Positions 1 through 9,615 of a stretch of 64,000 nt of DNA are shown here, piece by piece. The stretch is from Yanghanlia sp047501535. Its GTDB lineage: Bacteria; Pseudomonadota; Gammaproteobacteria; Burkholderiales; Burkholderiaceae_B. The stretch spans positions 124,001 through 188,000 of the forward strand of contig NZ_JAZDRJ010000004.1 of assembly GCF_047501535.1 (NCBI RefSeq). Direction: 5' to 3'. A model generated the notes under the pieces. It had not been told where the DNA came from, searched no databases, and saw only the letters and a program-made list of their open reading frames with translations. Position 1 is the first letter of the stretch. The number at the start of each line of letters is the position of its first letter. The translations under genes and the position numbers were made by a program.

Positions 1-2
1 CG

Positions 3-698
3 CTGTTTGCTCGCGATGCGGACATCAGTCGCCCGATCGCCTCCATTACCAAGCTGATGATGGCACTCGTTGTGGTGGATTCAGGGCTGCCACTGGATGA
101 AAAACTCACTGTTCATGCCGACGACCGCCGCACCAGCAGCGAACTACCTTCACGCCTGCCTGCAGGCACTGTACTTAGCCGCTCTGACCTGCTGTATCTG
201 GCATTGGCCGCTTCAGAAAACACCGCTGCAAACACCTTGGGGCGGACCTACCCGGGAGGCATGGAAGCCTTTATCGAAGCCATGAACAATAAGGCTGTGG
301 CCTTGGATATGCGTGATACAAAGTTTTCAGAACCCACCGGCTTATCCAACGAGAACATCTCTTCGGCCACAGATCTGGTCAAGCTTTTACATGCCGCATC
401 GCTGCGCCCTCTGATTCAGCAGTTCTCCACTGAACTCAAATATCACGCTGCAGACCAAACCTTTCGTAATACCAATATGCTGGTGGGGCGGTCGCAGTGG
501 GAAATTCTGGTATCCAAGACAGGCACCACCCGTGAGGCAGGCGACTGCCTGGTCATGGTGATCAACCTCGAAGGGCGAAACTTGGCCGTAGTGGTGCTCA
601 ACGCCCAAGGCAGGCGTGGCTCGCGCTTTGGCGACGCCGTCCGGCTCAGGCGGATTGTCAGCAGCACAATAGAAACGGCGGCAGTCAGCCCGGAATGA
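3..698 (+). CDS. pbpG: D-alanyl-D-alanine endopeptidase (PBP7 family), 5' truncated by window edge
   Basis: Low-molecular-mass penicillin-binding protein that cuts peptidoglycan cross-links in the periplasm. The reading frame is already open at the first base, so the signal peptide and N-terminus lie outside the window. All three serine-transpeptidase motifs are visible: the nucleophile motif SITK near the start, SEN in ALAASENTA, and KTG in VSKTGTTREAG. The family assignment (S11 peptidase, PBP7/8-like rather than DacA-like) rests on the short length after KTG and the absence of a C-terminal beta domain. It converges with the DUF2058 gene; a short dyad at 733-755 lies between them. Confidence 0.85.
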   Translation: MFARDADISRPIASITKLMMALVVVDSGLPLDEKLTVHADDRRTSSELPSRLPAGTVLSRSDLLYLALAASENTAANTLGRTYPGGMEAFIEAMNNKAVALDMRDTKFSEPTGLSNENISSATDLVKLLHAASLRPLIQQFSTELKYHAADQTFRNTNMLVGRSQWEILVSKTGTTREAGDCLVMVINLEGRNLAVVVLNAQGRRGSRFGDAVRLRRIVSSTIETAAVSPE

Positions 699-760
699 CG
701 CGCGGCTCTGGGTAAAGCCGGGAGTGTCTGATCAAGTTGGAACTCCAACAACTTGGGGCA

Positions 761-1297
761 TCACCACATCAAATCATCCGGTATCTGGTAGTCTGCGTAT
801 GGGTCATTCTCAGTCGGGATGGTGTCGGCTTTCTTCACGCGCACAACGATGTCCGGGTTGCGCTCGGCGATCTTATCGGCCACAACCTGCGGAACTAATT
901 CGGTGGTATCTCCCAAGCGTACAATCACCAACTGCCCCGCTGCCAACTGGTCGCGCACAGCGGCGGAGACATGAATGCGCTCGATTTTCTTGCCGAACGT
1001 AAAGTTGTACGCAATATCACCGCCCCCACGCGGCTGACGGCTTTGCTGCACCATCTGAACAATCTGCGCTTGCACGGCCTTCTTATGCGCTTCTTCATCC
1101 CGCTTGGCATTCAACTGCCGCACGGCTTCGCGCTCCCGTTCGCGAGCCTCAAGCACCGCGTGCCGAGTTTCATCAATACTCTGCGCACCCGTACGACGCT
1201 CCAGCTTTTTCTGCTGCGCCTTGGCCTGGTGAACACGCTTGGCCTTTTTCTGATCGACCAGACCCGCCCTCAAAAGCTGTTCCTGCAACGACACCAT
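761..1297 (-). CDS. DUF2058 family protein (YaiL-like)
   Basis: Cytoplasmic protein of 178 residues. It has the family's N-terminal SLQEQLLRAGLVDQKKAK, then a long charged, probably coiled-coil stretch (about residues 25-95) rich in K, E, R and Q, then a small beta-rich C-terminal domain ending in DYQIPDDLMW. The start is placed at the ATG beginning MVSLQEQL, preceded by an AAGG-type ribosome binding site; the frame stays open for 37 codons upstream but these lack family-like sequence. DUF2058 proteins have no firmly established function, so only the family call is made. Confidence 0.85.
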   Translation of the reverse strand: MVSLQEQLLRAGLVDQKKAKRVHQAKAQQKKLERRTGAQSIDETRHAVLEAREREREAVRQLNAKRDEEAHKKAVQAQIVQMVQQSRQPRGGGDIAYNFTFGKKIERIHVSAAVRDQLAAGQLVIVRLGDTTELVPQVVADKIAERNPDIVVRVKKADTIPTENDPYADYQIPDDLMW

Positions 1298-1460
1298 ACC
1301 CTTCGATCGCCTAATGTGAAATGCATCGGGAAAACCTGATCCCCAACGCGAATGGATGATTGCGGGATAGTGTAGCGTCATTGCCAGTACCACTGGCGGG
1401 ACGATCACTTTCCTCGGTTTCCACCATTATCGAATATCCGCGTCGCATTAGCCTCAGGCA

Positions 1461-2327
1461 TCAAGCACGGCTGCTCACCCGTCGCCCTCCATACTCGGCC
1501 AGCCCAATCCCCAAAAAAATCATGACCAAGGCCCACCCGTGATACGCACGAAAATCCTCACCTAATAGCGTCACCGCCAACAAGGCGCCCCACAGCGGCA
1601 AGAGATTGATGAACAGCCCTGCCCGGTTCGGGCCTATCAGCTCCACGGCGCGAATAAAGAAAAGCTGACTGAGCAGTGTCGGCAACACGACGATATACAG
1701 GATGATCAACCAGCCTTGCCATTTGGGCAGAATGGTCGCGCCTTGCATGGCTTCGACGGCTAGCAAGGGCACCGACGTGAGCGTCGCTCCCAGACACAGT
1801 ATGAACATCAAGCTCGTCCAGTGCACCTGTGGCTTACTGCGTAACATAGCGGTATACACACCGTAGGCGATAATCGCCACGACCATCAGGGCGTCACCCG
1901 CATTAATATTCAACGCCACCAGATGGCCTATTTGGCCCTGTGCAGCAATAATGATTACACCAACAAAAGAGAGCAGAAAACCGATGACCTGTTCTTTGAC
2001 GACACGACTTTTGAACAGCAAAAAACTTGCACAAAACACGAAAAACGGCATCCCCCCTTGTAGGATGCTGGCGTTGATTGCTGTGGTGTAGACCAGCGCG
2101 TAATAGAGCGCCACACTAAAGAGTGTGAAACCTAACGCCCCCATGAACAGCAAGTAGCCCAGCGGGCTGCGCAAGGTCGCCCAATCTGCAGCGATCTGTC
2201 TTCTAGCCACTGCATACAGTGCGCCGGCTACCACCAGCCAGCGAATCGTCACCAATATCATGGGGGATACATGCCCCACCGCCCATTTTCCGGCGATGGA
2301 GTTGCCTGCCCAAAACAGCGTGGACAA
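1461..2327 (-). CDS. EamA/DMT-superfamily permease
   Basis: Inner-membrane drug/metabolite transporter of about 288 residues with ten predicted membrane helices in two EamA repeats; substrate unknown. The N-terminal FWAGNSIAGKWAVG motif and the repeat-2 start (about residue 140, DALMVVAIIAYGVYT) are typical. The TTG used here begins inside the first helix. The frame extends upstream through RNAYLLLSLS before a stop, and the only well-placed ribosome site (AAGGA) precedes an ATT codon at 2352-2354, so the true protein may be nine residues longer from a non-standard start. No operon partner is seen. Confidence 0.8.
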   Translation of the reverse strand: MSTLFWAGNSIAGKWAVGHVSPMILVTIRWLVVAGALYAVARRQIAADWATLRSPLGYLLFMGALGFTLFSVALYYALVYTTAINASILQGGMPFFVFCASFLLFKSRVVKEQVIGFLLSFVGVIIIAAQGQIGHLVALNINAGDALMVVAIIAYGVYTAMLRSKPQVHWTSLMFILCLGATLTSVPLLAVEAMQGATILPKWQGWLIILYIVVLPTLLSQLFFIRAVELIGPNRAGLFINLLPLWGALLAVTLLGEDFRAYHGWALVMIFLGIGLAEYGGRRVSSRA

Positions 2328-2583
2328 GGAAAGAAGCAGGTACGCGTTACGAATCTCAGTTCCTTTTTATGCCGATCTCAATTGCATCAGGCTCGGATGA
2401 TACGTCTACGACGCGTCGCACACCAGGGCAAAGGCGGGATATCCTCGAGCGAACAACAATCAGAATCGGGAGCAGCGTTCACGGGTGTATCACGTCGTGT
2501 TTCGCATGGCATGTACGCGCCTGATATTGCCCCCGACCCAAGTCTCTGCAAGGAAGTGTTCCTGCTTATCGAGCCTCAGACTA

Positions 2584-3576
2584 TTAGTTCGTCTGCTTTA
2601 AGTTGTTCTCCTCAATAACACCGGCCCAAATAGCAGAATCCCGCTCAATGATTTTCTGCATTTCTTCAGGACTTGTGTAACTCGGGTACGCCCCTACCGC
2701 CTTCAACCGGGTTTGTACTGTCTCGTCTTCCAACACCTTTTTCAAGGCTGCAGACAGAATATTCACCCTGTCGTCCGGTGTATCTTTGGGTGCAAGCAAA
2801 CCCGCCCACGATGCGGCTTTGGCGACCTGAATATCCTGCTCCTCCAGCGTTGGAGTATTGGGCAGTTCGTCCAGACGCGTGCTTGTGTTGACCGCAATGG
2901 GGCGCAAGTTGCCTGCAGTGATGTGCGGAAGCACCGCAACCAGATCGGAATACATCAGCTCCACATCGCCTGCCAGCAAGGCTGTCACACCAGGTGCACT
3001 ACCCCTGAATGGGATATGCGTCATGTTTAGGCCCAGATCTTTACGGATCAACTCCAACGCAAGATGAGCCGTACTGCCAATCCCCGCTGTGGTGTAGTTC
3101 AGCCCCTCTTTTTTCTCCTTCACCACTTTTACCAGTGAAGCCATGTCGGTAATGTCGGGTGTGACCTTGGGGTTAACAACGATGACCAGCGGAGTGATGT
3201 AGGCAACGCCGACAGATTTCACATCGGTTTTCAAGTCGTATGGCGGTTGGGCCAGCATGAACGGGGCAGTCAAGCTTGGTGCTCCCAGAGCCGCTATCGT
3301 GTAGCCGTCGGGCTCACTGCGTATCATCTGGTTAATACCGATAGAACCCGAAGCGCCCGATTTATTCTCTACAACAACCGTTTGCTTCAGCTCTTTCCCC
3401 AACGCATCCGCCAGCACCCTTCCGGCAACATCAGTCGGGCCGCCCGGCGGGAAAGGCACGATATAGGTCAGAGATTTTTCGGGAAAATTATTGGTTTGGG
3501 CGGAGGCGGTCGGGACAAAGAACGCTTGACCCGCCACCACAGCCGCCACGAGCGCTGTCTTGGCAAATACTTTCAA
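2584..3576 (-). CDS. Bug-family tripartite tricarboxylate transporter substrate-binding protein
   Basis: Periplasmic solute-binding protein of 330 residues, TctC/BugE type. It has a cleavable signal peptide ending in ASAQT, then the family signature PFPPGGPTDVAGR near residue 45, which forms part of the carboxylate-binding loop, and two alpha/beta lobes. Bug proteins deliver carboxylates or related acids to TctA/TctB permeases. It stands alone here; the only tctA/tctB genes in the window lie 14 kb away. The ligand cannot be read from sequence. GAGAC-type ribosome binding sequence precedes the ATG. Confidence 0.9.
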   Translation of the reverse strand: MKVFAKTALVAAVVAGQAFFVPTASAQTNNFPEKSLTYIVPFPPGGPTDVAGRVLADALGKELKQTVVVENKSGASGSIGINQMIRSEPDGYTIAALGAPSLTAPFMLAQPPYDLKTDVKSVGVAYITPLVIVVNPKVTPDITDMASLVKVVKEKKEGLNYTTAGIGSTAHLALELIRKDLGLNMTHIPFRGSAPGVTALLAGDVELMYSDLVAVLPHITAGNLRPIAVNTSTRLDELPNTPTLEEQDIQVAKAASWAGLLAPKDTPDDRVNILSAALKKVLEDETVQTRLKAVGAYPSYTSPEEMQKIIERDSAIWAGVIEENNLKQTN

Positions 3577-3715
3577 AATTGTCTCCTGGGATATTGGTTG
3601 TTGTTATTCCCCAGAGTATCTGAATGTCCCGGCAGCCTTGATTAGTGAATCCCCGCAATCGGAATTGTGAAACCAATGCTTCGGGAATTCTGAAGGCCTA
3701 CCGATGCAACAGCCC

Positions 3716-3749
3716 AAAAAAAAGCCATATCAGCTAAATGCTTGATATG
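3716..3749 (-). terminator. Rho-independent terminator downstream of tRNA-Val
   Basis: On the minus strand a CATATCA/TGATATG stem (3726-3732 with 3743-3749) is followed by GC and a run of eight T (3716-3723). It lies directly after the tRNA-Val 3' end, as expected for a monocistronic tRNA. Confidence 0.75.
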
Positions 3750-3761
3750 ACTCTGTAATTT

Positions 3762-3836
3762 TGGTGGGCGGTACTGGGTTCGAACCAGTGACCCCTGCCG
3801 TGTGAAGGCAGTGCTCTACCACTGAGCTAACCGCCC
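3762..3836 (-). tRNA. tRNA-Val (anticodon CAC)
   Basis: A 75-nt cloverleaf including encoded CCA. The acceptor stem GGGCGGT pairs with ACCGCCC, the D arm contains GCTCAGTGGTAGAGC, the anticodon stem is CTGCC/GGCAG with loop TTCACAC giving CAC (reads GUG), and the T arm is ACTGG-TTCGAAC-CCAGT. Confidence 0.95.
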
Positions 3837-3989
3837 CATGCTGGGCGCGCGGCGCCTGAAAACCAGTGGTTTTCGGGGCGGGCCTCAGATGAGAAGACAG
3901 CGATTATACAACAAAGATTTACAGCCACAAGTCAGGCATTTTCGGGGCGCGCGGCGACGGCATGCAGTGGGCAGGCCGCCATCGACAAG

Positions 3990-4709
3990 CTAAGACGCAA
4001 GCGGTTCGTAAGTGCGCCAAACGCAGTCACCCTTCACGGCTTTATCCAGCAATTCCAGATACTTGTTGTGTTCAGCAAGTTCGTCCTCCGAAGCTGTCAC
4101 CACGCGCAGACCACTTGTATCGACTTTGTTGATTCTGACCCCACCCATCGAGACGTTTGCATCGTCTTCCTGGAAATCCATCAGCAGGGCATCTTGGCCA
4201 CGCGTCAGGGCCAGCCAGACATCCGCCAATAGTTCGGAGTCGAGCAAAGCGCCGTGCAAGGTGCGATGGGCGTTGGAGATGCCGTATCGCTCGCAAAGGG
4301 CATCCAAAGAATTGCGTTTGCCAGGGTGCAGCTCACGCGCGTACAAGAGCGAGTCGGTGATTTTCTCGCAGAGTTCCTGCACGGGTGGCTGACCTACGCG
4401 CTTGAGCTCGGCATCGAGGAACTTACAGTCAAACGGCGCGTTATGGATGATGAGTTCGCCGCCTCGGATGAAGTCAATAAACTGCTGGTAAACGTCTTCA
4501 AAGCGCGGGTGCCCCGACAAAAATTCGGTGGTCAGGCCGTGGACGGCCAGCGCTTCCGGGTCGCTGTCGCGATCGGGGTTGAAATACAGGTGCAGGTGGT
4601 TACCCGTGAGGCGGCGGTTCACCATTTCGACGCAGGCAAGCTCGACAATACGATGCCCTTGGTTGGGGTCCAGCCCGGTCGTTTCCGTATCGAGAATGAT
4701 CTGCCGCAT
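3990..4709 (-). CDS. dnaQ: DNA polymerase III epsilon subunit (3'-5' proofreading exonuclease)
   Basis: Proofreading subunit of the replicative polymerase core, 239 residues. The DEDDh exonuclease motifs are visible: ExoI LDTETTGLD (Asp7, Glu9), ExoII around HNAPFDCKFLD, and ExoIII HGALLDSELLADV with the catalytic His and Asp. The C-terminal tail after about residue 180 would carry the contact to the alpha subunit. The start ATG follows a GGAAACACC-type leader. It lies 14 bp downstream of the RND permease gene on the same strand. Confidence 0.95.
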   Translation of the reverse strand: MRQIILDTETTGLDPNQGHRIVELACVEMVNRRLTGNHLHLYFNPDRDSDPEALAVHGLTTEFLSGHPRFEDVYQQFIDFIRGGELIIHNAPFDCKFLDAELKRVGQPPVQELCEKITDSLLYARELHPGKRNSLDALCERYGISNAHRTLHGALLDSELLADVWLALTRGQDALLMDFQEDDANVSMGGVRINKVDTSGLRVVTASEDELAEHNKYLELLDKAVKGDCVWRTYEPLAS

Positions 4710-4723
4710 AGGTGTTTCCTTCT

Positions 4724-7700
4724 TTAATGATGCCCGTCTTTGGGCGCCTGGGGCGCAGCGATGGCACCACCGCCGGCCACAGGCTCTTCTGCTGTAAGTG
4801 CGTCGGCTTCTGCGGCGCTAAGCATCTGGCGTCGGGCGCCTGCAATCAGCGTGTAGGCAACCGGCACGACAAACAATGTCAGCACAGTGCCCAAAGTGAG
4901 GCCGCCGACCAGCACCCAGCCGATCTGCTGGCGTGATTCCGCTCCCGCGCCGGTGGCAAGGGCCAGAGGCAGAACCCCCAGCACCATGGCGCCGGTTGTC
5001 ATGAGGATGGGCCGCAGCCGAAGCTCGCTGGCTTCCATGACGGCTTCGCGCATTTCACGCCCCTGATCACGCAGTTGATTGGCGAATTCTACAATCAGAA
5101 TGCCATGCTTGGTGATCAAGCCCACCAGCGTAATCAGCCCGATCTGGCTATAAATAGAGAGTGTACCGCCTGTCAGGTACAGGGCCAGCAAAGCGCCCGT
5201 CATGGACAATGGCACTGAGAACATGATGATAAGCGGGCTGCGCCAGCTTTCAAATTGAGCGGCCAGAACCAGGTAGATAAAGGCCAGCGCCATCATGAAA
5301 ATCAGATAAATATTTCCAGAGGAATCGCGGAATTCACGCGACTGGCCGTCCAGATCGGTCTGTACCGTAGGCGGCAGCAGTTCACGCGCCACCTCGTTCA
5401 TGTGTTCCAACACTTCACCCATGGCGTAGCCAGGCGCAATGGCGGCCTCGATTTTAACGGCGCGTAAACGGTTGAAGTGGTTCAGCGACTGCGGCGCGAC
5501 GGATTCTTCAATCTCAACGAAGTTGGCGAGTTGCACCATGCTGCCATCGCGTACCCGCACGTAGATATCTTGAATGTCGGAAGGCGTGGCACGGTCCTGA
5601 CGTTTCACTTGGACGATGACATCGTATTGCTCGCCACTGTCACGGAAGCGCGTGACGTTACGACCGCCCAGCATGGTTTCCAGGGTGCGACCGACGTCGC
5701 CAACATCCACGCCTACGTCAGCCAGTTTGTCACGGTTGACCTGCACTTTGAGCTCAGGCGTATTCAGGCGCAGGTCGGTGTCTAAATTCTGCAGGCCAGG
5801 GTAGTCAGCCAGCTTGTCGAGCAGCATATCGACCATGGCCGCCATTTCCGGGTAGGTAGCCTGGCTCATCACCACAAAGTTGATGGGTTTGGATGTGGCT
5901 CGCTGGCCGAATGATGGCGGGTTGGAAGGGAAGGCCCGCACGCCGGGCACGGCAGAAAATTGGGGCTGAAGCTCTTGGGCGATTTCCTGCTGGCTGCGCT
6001 CGCGCTCTTCCCAGGGTTTCAGTCGCAAAATAGCGAAGCCATCCGTTACGGTGGGGAAACCGATTACCGACTGCACCCCACTACGCTCTGGGATATCGTC
6101 ATACAAGGCCTCGATCTGCAGCAAACTGCTCTGAGTGGCATGCAGGGTGGACCCTTCAGGTGCAGTAACCACGCCAAACACCACGCCCCGGTCTTCAATC
6201 GGAGCGAGCTCGCTTTTAACCACAGTGAACAGCACGCCACTTCCCGCCGCCACCGCCAGGCCAAGCACCACCACAATAAACCGATGTCGCAGCGCCACGC
6301 CTAACGCCGACCGGTAACGCCGGGTCAAGCCATTGAGCAGGTTTTCAATAAACGCATACATGCGCCCATGGCTTTTTTGCGGCTTAAGCAAGACCGAACA
6401 CATCATGGGGGTGAGTGTCAGCGCCACAAAGCCGGACACCAGAACTGCCCCCGCCAGCGCCAGGGCAAACTCAATGAACAGCCTGCCAGTTCGGCCTGTG
6501 GCGAATGCCAGCGGTGCATACACGGTGACAAGCGTCAGCGTCATAGCAACCACCGCAAAGGCAATCTCTTTGGAACCAATCAGCGCGGCTTCCAAACGAC
6601 TCTTGCCTTCCTCCATGTGCCGATAGACGTTTTCCAGCACCACGATGGCATCGTCCACCACCAGGCCAATGGCCAGCACCATCGCCAACAAAGTGAGTGT
6701 GTTGATGGAAAAGCCGAATAAGTACATCACCCCGAAAGCGCCGATCAACGATACCGGGATGGTGACGATGGGAATCAGGCTGGCCCGCACACTGCGCAGG
6801 AAGAAGAAAATAACCAGCACCACCAGAATGATGGCTTCAACTACCGTGACATAGACGGAATCGATGGAGCGCTGAATAAAGACTGAACTGTCATACGCCA
6901 CCTGCAACTGCATGCCGGAAGGCAGGTTCTCGTTAATGAGTTCAATTTCCTTGCGGACTTCTCTAGACAAATCCAAGGGGTTGGCGGTGGATTGCTTGGT
7001 CACCCCAATGGTCAGACTAGGCTGCCCATTAAAACGTGCCGAGACCCGCTCGTCCGCAGGCCCGACCCGCACTTCCGCCACTTCCCGCATGCGTAGCGGG
7101 TAGCCGTTAATGTTGGCAATGACGATATTTTCGAACTGCTCCACCGTCTGTAAGTCGGTGGTGGATTCCACGGAGAATTCCCGGTCCAGAGATTCAATAC
7201 GCCCGGCCGGAATCAAGACGTTCTGCTGGCGCAAGGCATTTTCAACATCTTGAACAATCAAGCCATAGCCCGCCAACTTATGGCGGTCTACATAGATGCG
7301 CATGGCGGGTAAACGTTCACCAAACACCCGCACTTCGGCCGCACCTGGCAGCACCGACAACCGTGTTTTGATATAGCGGTTGATGTAGTCGGACGCCTGC
7401 ATTTGCGACATATCGCCGGTGGTCACGCCGATATACACAATGGGGGTGGAATCCGCTTCCACCTTGCTGATGACAGGCTCTTCCACTTCGTCCGGCAAGA
7501 AGCGGCGAGCGCGAGAGACTTTATCGCGAACTTCCGCAGCGGCCGCATCCGGGTCGCGGGAAATGTGGAATTTGACGTTGATAAAGCTGACTTCGCTGCG
7601 GCTGCGCGATGTCATGACGTCCACGCCTTCAATACCTGAGAGCTGGTCTTCCAGCGGTTTAGTGACCTGAGACTCGATCACTTCAGGGGATGCGCCCTTA

Positions 7701-7852
7701 TATTCCGTGCGCACCGAGACCACCGGCTCGTCAATCGCCGGGTATTCGCGGACGGTAAGCCTGTCGTAAGAAATCAGGCCGATGAGAACAATGATGAGCG
7801 ACAGCACCGTGGCAAACACCGGGCGTCGTATGCATATCTGTGGAAGCTGCAT
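4724..7852 (-). CDS. RND (HAE1 family) multidrug efflux permease
   Basis: Inner-membrane proton-driven exporter of 1042 residues with 12 membrane helices and two large periplasmic loops. The proton-relay acids lie in TM4 (GLVVDDAIVVLENV, about residues 400-413), and the TM10 lysine segment is in GLITKHGILIVEFAN. The N-terminus RRPVFATVLSLIIVLIGL is typical of AcrB/MdtC-like pumps. It sits just downstream of the adaptor gene on the same strand, giving an adaptor-permease operon; no outer-membrane TolC partner is encoded beside it, so it probably uses one encoded elsewhere. Substrate spectrum unknown. Confidence 0.92.
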   Translation of the reverse strand: MQLPQICIRRPVFATVLSLIIVLIGLISYDRLTVREYPAIDEPVVSVRTEYKGASPEVIESQVTKPLEDQLSGIEGVDVMTSRSRSEVSFINVKFHISRDPDAAAAEVRDKVSRARRFLPDEVEEPVISKVEADSTPIVYIGVTTGDMSQMQASDYINRYIKTRLSVLPGAAEVRVFGERLPAMRIYVDRHKLAGYGLIVQDVENALRQQNVLIPAGRIESLDREFSVESTTDLQTVEQFENIVIANINGYPLRMREVAEVRVGPADERVSARFNGQPSLTIGVTKQSTANPLDLSREVRKEIELINENLPSGMQLQVAYDSSVFIQRSIDSVYVTVVEAIILVVLVIFFFLRSVRASLIPIVTIPVSLIGAFGVMYLFGFSINTLTLLAMVLAIGLVVDDAIVVLENVYRHMEEGKSRLEAALIGSKEIAFAVVAMTLTLVTVYAPLAFATGRTGRLFIEFALALAGAVLVSGFVALTLTPMMCSVLLKPQKSHGRMYAFIENLLNGLTRRYRSALGVALRHRFIVVVLGLAVAAGSGVLFTVVKSELAPIEDRGVVFGVVTAPEGSTLHATQSSLLQIEALYDDIPERSGVQSVIGFPTVTDGFAILRLKPWEERERSQQEIAQELQPQFSAVPGVRAFPSNPPSFGQRATSKPINFVVMSQATYPEMAAMVDMLLDKLADYPGLQNLDTDLRLNTPELKVQVNRDKLADVGVDVGDVGRTLETMLGGRNVTRFRDSGEQYDVIVQVKRQDRATPSDIQDIYVRVRDGSMVQLANFVEIEESVAPQSLNHFNRLRAVKIEAAIAPGYAMGEVLEHMNEVARELLPPTVQTDLDGQSREFRDSSGNIYLIFMMALAFIYLVLAAQFESWRSPLIIMFSVPLSMTGALLALYLTGGTLSIYSQIGLITLVGLITKHGILIVEFANQLRDQGREMREAVMEASELRLRPILMTTGAMVLGVLPLALATGAGAESRQQIGWVLVGGLTLGTVLTLFVVPVAYTLIAGARRQMLSAAEADALTAEEPVAGGGAIAAPQAPKDGHH

Positions 7853-7883
7853 AACTGCCTCGCTTCAAAAAAAGTGTGTCGCC

Positions 7884-8972
7884 TTAATTACCAGCCGCTG
7901 GAACCACTTCGACCTCAAGGCCGTCGCGCACTTTCTGCAGCCCCGAAACCACCACAGCGTCGCCTGCACTGAGCCCTTCTACGATTTCTACGTGGGCATT
8001 GAGGCGCTGGCCGACCCGCACCATCACACGCTCGACGACGCCATCGACAACACGAAACACATATTGCGCATCACCCGAGGGCGCCAATGCGCTTTCCGGC
8101 ACCAACAGCCCTTGTTCCTCGGCCAACTCCAGATGCACTCGCGCAAACAGGCCGGGGCGCAGTACGCCATCGGGATTCGGCACGTTAGCTCGCAGCAGCA
8201 GCGAGCGGCCGCCTACATCGATCAGGGGGCTGATCGCCCCCACGCTGCCTTCCCGTTCGGCCCCGGCCAGTGCATCAAAAGACACTTGCAGCCTGGAACC
8301 TTGCGCCACCGAGCCCAGAAACAGTTCAGGAATACGAAAATCCAGATTAAGGGGGTCGATGGACTCGATGGGAACGAGATCGGTTCCCGGCCCGACGTAA
8401 TCCCCCACGGAGACAGTTCGCAAACCGGCCAGGCCGTCAAAGGGAGCCTGTATCACCGTTTTTTCCAGTTCGGCTTCCGCTAGCGCCACCGCAGCCCGTT
8501 GCACGGCCAGGTTGCTGGCTGCTTCGTCGCGAGCCTGACTGCTCACAAAACCTTGCTTGCTCAGTTCGACGGCGCGGCGGTGCTGACTGCCCGCCAGTTG
8601 AGCGTTGGCGCGGGCCTGCTGCAAGCGGGCTTTGGCCACGCTGTCGTCCAGCCGCACCAGCACCTGGCCTTTTTCGACCTTGCCGCCTTCAATAAAATTA
8701 ATTTCAGCAATCCGGCCGCTGATTTCCGGCCGCAGCATAACGGAGTCATGGGAACGCAATGTACCCACTGCCGAAATGGAACGTTCCAGCCGCTCTTGTT
8801 TGACCGGGGCAACCACAACCGCCACTTTGGAAGGTGTTGGCGCTTTGGTTCCCTGAGCGGGGGCAGTGACCACAGCATTGCCTTCTGCACCGCGTTGAAC
8901 CCACCAATGAGCGCCCCACGCCCCTAAGCCTATGCCCAGCACCAGTAATATCGCAGCCTTGGAAAACTTCAT
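7884..8972 (-). CDS. RND efflux periplasmic adaptor (membrane fusion protein)
   Basis: HlyD/AcrA-type adaptor of about 362 residues linking the inner-membrane RND pump to an outer-membrane channel. After a short N-terminal helix anchor (KAAILLVLGIGLGAWG) come the lipoyl/barrel half (RPEISGRIAEINFIEGGKVEKGQ), an alpha-helical hairpin (about residues 110-165) and the barrel/membrane-proximal parts. The ATG of MKFSKAAI is chosen because the 36 in-frame codons before it read like non-coding sequence; no clear ribosome site is seen there. It is 31 bp upstream of the permease gene, so the two are almost certainly co-transcribed. Confidence 0.9.
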   Translation of the reverse strand: MKFSKAAILLVLGIGLGAWGAHWWVQRGAEGNAVVTAPAQGTKAPTPSKVAVVVAPVKQERLERSISAVGTLRSHDSVMLRPEISGRIAEINFIEGGKVEKGQVLVRLDDSVAKARLQQARANAQLAGSQHRRAVELSKQGFVSSQARDEAASNLAVQRAAVALAEAELEKTVIQAPFDGLAGLRTVSVGDYVGPGTDLVPIESIDPLNLDFRIPELFLGSVAQGSRLQVSFDALAGAEREGSVGAISPLIDVGGRSLLLRANVPNPDGVLRPGLFARVHLELAEEQGLLVPESALAPSGDAQYVFRVVDGVVERVMVRVGQRLNAHVEIVEGLSAGDAVVVSGLQKVRDGLEVEVVPAAGN

Positions 8973-9155
8973 TGATGTCGTGGTTGTGAGGTAAGTAAAT
9001 TCTTCGGACTTCGCCGCCCTGCCAGCGAAGCGTGCAATTTCTCTACAAAGCCATTGACTGTAGCACTGAATCTTTGGCATGCGTAACGCACAATTACATA
9101 CTTATTTCAGCATGCTTCGCAAATAACACTGCGGCTCACCCATGAGCAGAACGGC

Positions 9156-9614
9156 TTAGGCACGGTCGAGCGTACGCACGCCCTGGTTAGCCAGAGCGTC
9201 CGCCCTTTCGTTGCCGGGGTCGCCCGCATGGCCTTTGACCCAACGCCATTCCACCTGGTGCTGGGCAACCAGAGCGTCGAGTTGCTGCCATAGATCAGCA
9301 TTGCGAACCGGTTTTTTATCCGCGGTGCGCCAACCCCGGCGCTTCCAGTTGGGCAACCATTCCCCCATCCCTTTCTGTACGTATTGGGAATCCGTGTGTA
9401 CGATTACCCGGCATGGCCGCTTCAAGGCTTTTAGTGCCTCGATCACGCCGGTGAGCTCCATGCGGTTATTGGTGGTCTGTTCCTCACCGCCAAACAGCTC
9501 CTTTTCATGGCGGCCGTGGCGTAGCAACGCCCCCCACCCGCCTCGACCAGGGTTGCCCTTGCAGGCGCCGTCCGTCCAGATTTCCACTGCCTGGCCGCTT
9601 GTTTCACCACTCAC
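9156..9614 (-). CDS. rnhA: Ribonuclease HI
   Basis: Degrades the RNA strand of RNA-DNA hybrids; 152 residues, normal length. Catalytic acidic residues are visible: Asp in EIWTDGACKGNPG, Glu in NNRMELTGVIEAL, Asp in HTDSQYV and Asp in GHAGDPGNERAD. It starts one base after the methyltransferase stop, in the gene order methyltransferase-rnhA often seen in Burkholderiales, suggesting translational coupling. Confidence 0.96.
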   Translation of the reverse strand: MSGETSGQAVEIWTDGACKGNPGRGGWGALLRHGRHEKELFGGEEQTTNNRMELTGVIEALKALKRPCRVIVHTDSQYVQKGMGEWLPNWKRRGWRTADKKPVRNADLWQQLDALVAQHQVEWRWVKGHAGDPGNERADALANQGVRTLDRA

Positions 9615-9615
9615 T

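Noticed and set aside
699..760. Terminator between pbpG and the DUF2058 gene
   Set aside because: The dyad CAAGTTG/CAACTTG (733-739/749-755) has no T-tract, so it is not a convincing terminator.
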